Assembly (NCBI RefSeq): GCF_044759095.2
Contig: NZ_JBIYSM020000016.1
Location: forward strand, 1-64,000
Direction: 5' to 3'
Origin: JBIYSM02 sp044759095
Lineage (GTDB): Bacteria > Bacillota > Bacilli > Brevibacillales > Brevibacillaceae
DNA: 64,000 nt
Under the pieces are notes generated by a model, which made no database searches, was not told where the DNA came from, and saw only the letters and a program-made list of their open reading frames with translations. The translations under genes and the position numbers were made by a program. Shown here piece after piece: positions 63,255-64,000 of this stretch. Every line of letters begins with the position of its first letter. The first letter of the stretch is position 1.

Positions 63255-64000
63255 CTACACCTCCTCATCGTATTGCACATAATCTTTTCGCAGCGGGTAT
63301 CCAACCCACTCATCCGGGAGCAAAATTCGACTTAAATTGGTATGTCCCGGGAAATATATGCCGAAAAGGTCGAAAGTTTCCCGTTCGTTCCAATCTGCTC
63401 CCCGCCAAATATCCATAACGGATGCTACCGTTGGCTGTTCGCGGTTTGTTTTGACTTTTACCGCTACACTTTGCCGGTTTTTATAGGAATACAGATGGTA
63501 GTAAACTTCCATCCGGTCCTCGTAATCGACGCCATGGAGGTTCGACAGGTAGTCAAAAGCCAGCTGCTCGTCCTCTTTGAGGTAGCGAGCCACATCATGC
63601 CACTTTTCGTTCTTCACGACCAAGGTAGGGACTTCTTTGGACAGCTCGTTTATATAGGAGGCTTCCAGTGCGTCTGCTCCAAATTTTTCGGTGATACGTC
63701 TGAAGTATTTGTCGAGGAACGGCTGGTTTTTGGAAGGAGCCTTGGGTGCCTCGGCAGCTTCCCCAGCTTCTCCTCCGCCTGCTGCTTTCGCTTTTGCAGC
63801 CGCTGCTGCTGCCGCAGCGGCTTTGGCTTTGGCTGCTGCCGCTGCTTTCGCCTTGGCGTCAGCGTCGTCACCGCCCGACTTGGCCTCGCCTGCCTGTGCC
63901 GCTTCGCGAGCCGCTTTTGCCTTCGCAGCTGCAGCTGCTGCCGCTGCAGCTTTGGCCTTGGCTTTCTCTTCGTCGGTCATGGCTGCAGTGGGTTTTTCCG
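63255..64000 (-). CDS. nuoC: NADH-quinone oxidoreductase subunit C (5' end outside window)
   Basis: The conserved NuoC domain occupies the last 150 residues (EKWHDVARYLKEDEQLAFDYL, VYYHLYSYKNRQSVAVKV, DWNERETFDLFGIYFPGHTN, LRKDYVQYDEE). Before it lies an Ala/Lys-rich stretch of about 85 residues (AKAKAAAAAAAAAKAKAA and similar) of low complexity. An ATG at 63980 is in frame but has no ribosome site, and the frame stays open to 64000, so the true start is probably beyond the window. nuoA and nuoB should lie further upstream. Confidence 0.9.
   Translation of the reverse strand, partial: EKPTAAMTDEEKAKAKAAAAAAAAAKAKAAREAAQAGEAKSGGDDADAKAKAAAAAKAKAAAAAAAAAKAKAAGGGEAGEAAEAPKAPSKNQPFLDKYFRRITEKFGADALEASYINELSKEVPTLVVKNEKWHDVARYLKEDEQLAFDYLSNLHGVDYEDRMEVYYHLYSYKNRQSVAVKVKTNREQPTVASVMDIWRGADWNERETFDLFGIYFPGHTNLSRILLPDEWVGYPLRKDYVQYDEEV

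Noticed and set aside
63255..63980. ATG 63980 as the true nuoC start
   Set aside because: No ribosome site precedes it and the frame continues to the window edge with the same composition, so the gene is treated as partial.

Overview
The window reads as chromosomal DNA of a spore-forming Firmicute, most likely a Brevibacillus (Paenibacillaceae/Brevibacillaceae). The strongest pointer is the tandem pair of S-layer genes at 35.4-30.2 kb: their signal peptides, SLH repeats and 5' control region match the cell-wall-protein (cwp) operon of Brevibacillus brevis/choshinensis, including an in-frame TTG start 31 codons upstream of the main ATG. The conserved order spoIID-spoIIQ-spoIIID-mbl-flhO-flhP-fabZ and a Bacillus-type complex I operon agree with this. 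Almost every gene lies on the minus strand. No tRNA, rRNA or CRISPR array was seen.

Layout. 1-2.2 kb is a mosaic of interspersed repeats and broken or very small genes (Rpn-like nuclease fragment, LexA-like winged helix, truncated YolD-like gene, ribbon-helix-helix protein). 2.25-28.2 kb is a cell-surface glycan locus. It holds sugar-nucleotide genes (pgcA, galE, galU, rfbACBD, wecC), an initiating sugar-phosphate transferase, five glycosyltransferases, a methyltransferase with a 9 x 14-residue coiled-coil repeat, a Wzm/Wzt-type ABC exporter, a heparinase-like lyase with a DUF6270 protein, an O-antigen-ligase-like membrane protein with TPRs plus a decayed second copy, and a TPR lipoprotein. 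An intact IS1182-family element (28.35-30.13 kb) separates this locus from the S-layer genes. 30.15-42.5 kb carries the two S-layer genes, a TolC-like protein, yvyE, a heptad-repeat protein and a large C-terminally SLH-anchored exoprotein. 42.7-46.3 kb holds a coiled-coil protein, tagO, tagA, fabZ and pgsA. 46.5-54.7 kb is the sporulation, cell-shape and flagellar block with murA, ywmB and ywzB. 54.8-64 kb is nuoN-M-L-K-J-I-H-D-C, with nuoC running off the end.

How it may fit together (inference). A rhamnose-containing glycan could be started on undecaprenyl phosphate by the transferase at 6.1-7.5 kb and extended by the glycosyltransferases. It could be capped and length-measured by the coiled-coil methyltransferase, exported by the ABC transporter and attached by the ligase-like protein. 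The gene set resembles S-layer glycosylation (slg) loci of Geobacillus, Aneurinibacillus and Paenibacillus, and the S-layer genes are next door. TagO and TagA probably serve a separate wall polymer that SLH domains bind. Base composition drops visibly in roughly 11.7-19 kb and 23.8-28.3 kb, which suggests that parts of the glycan locus were acquired or exchanged.
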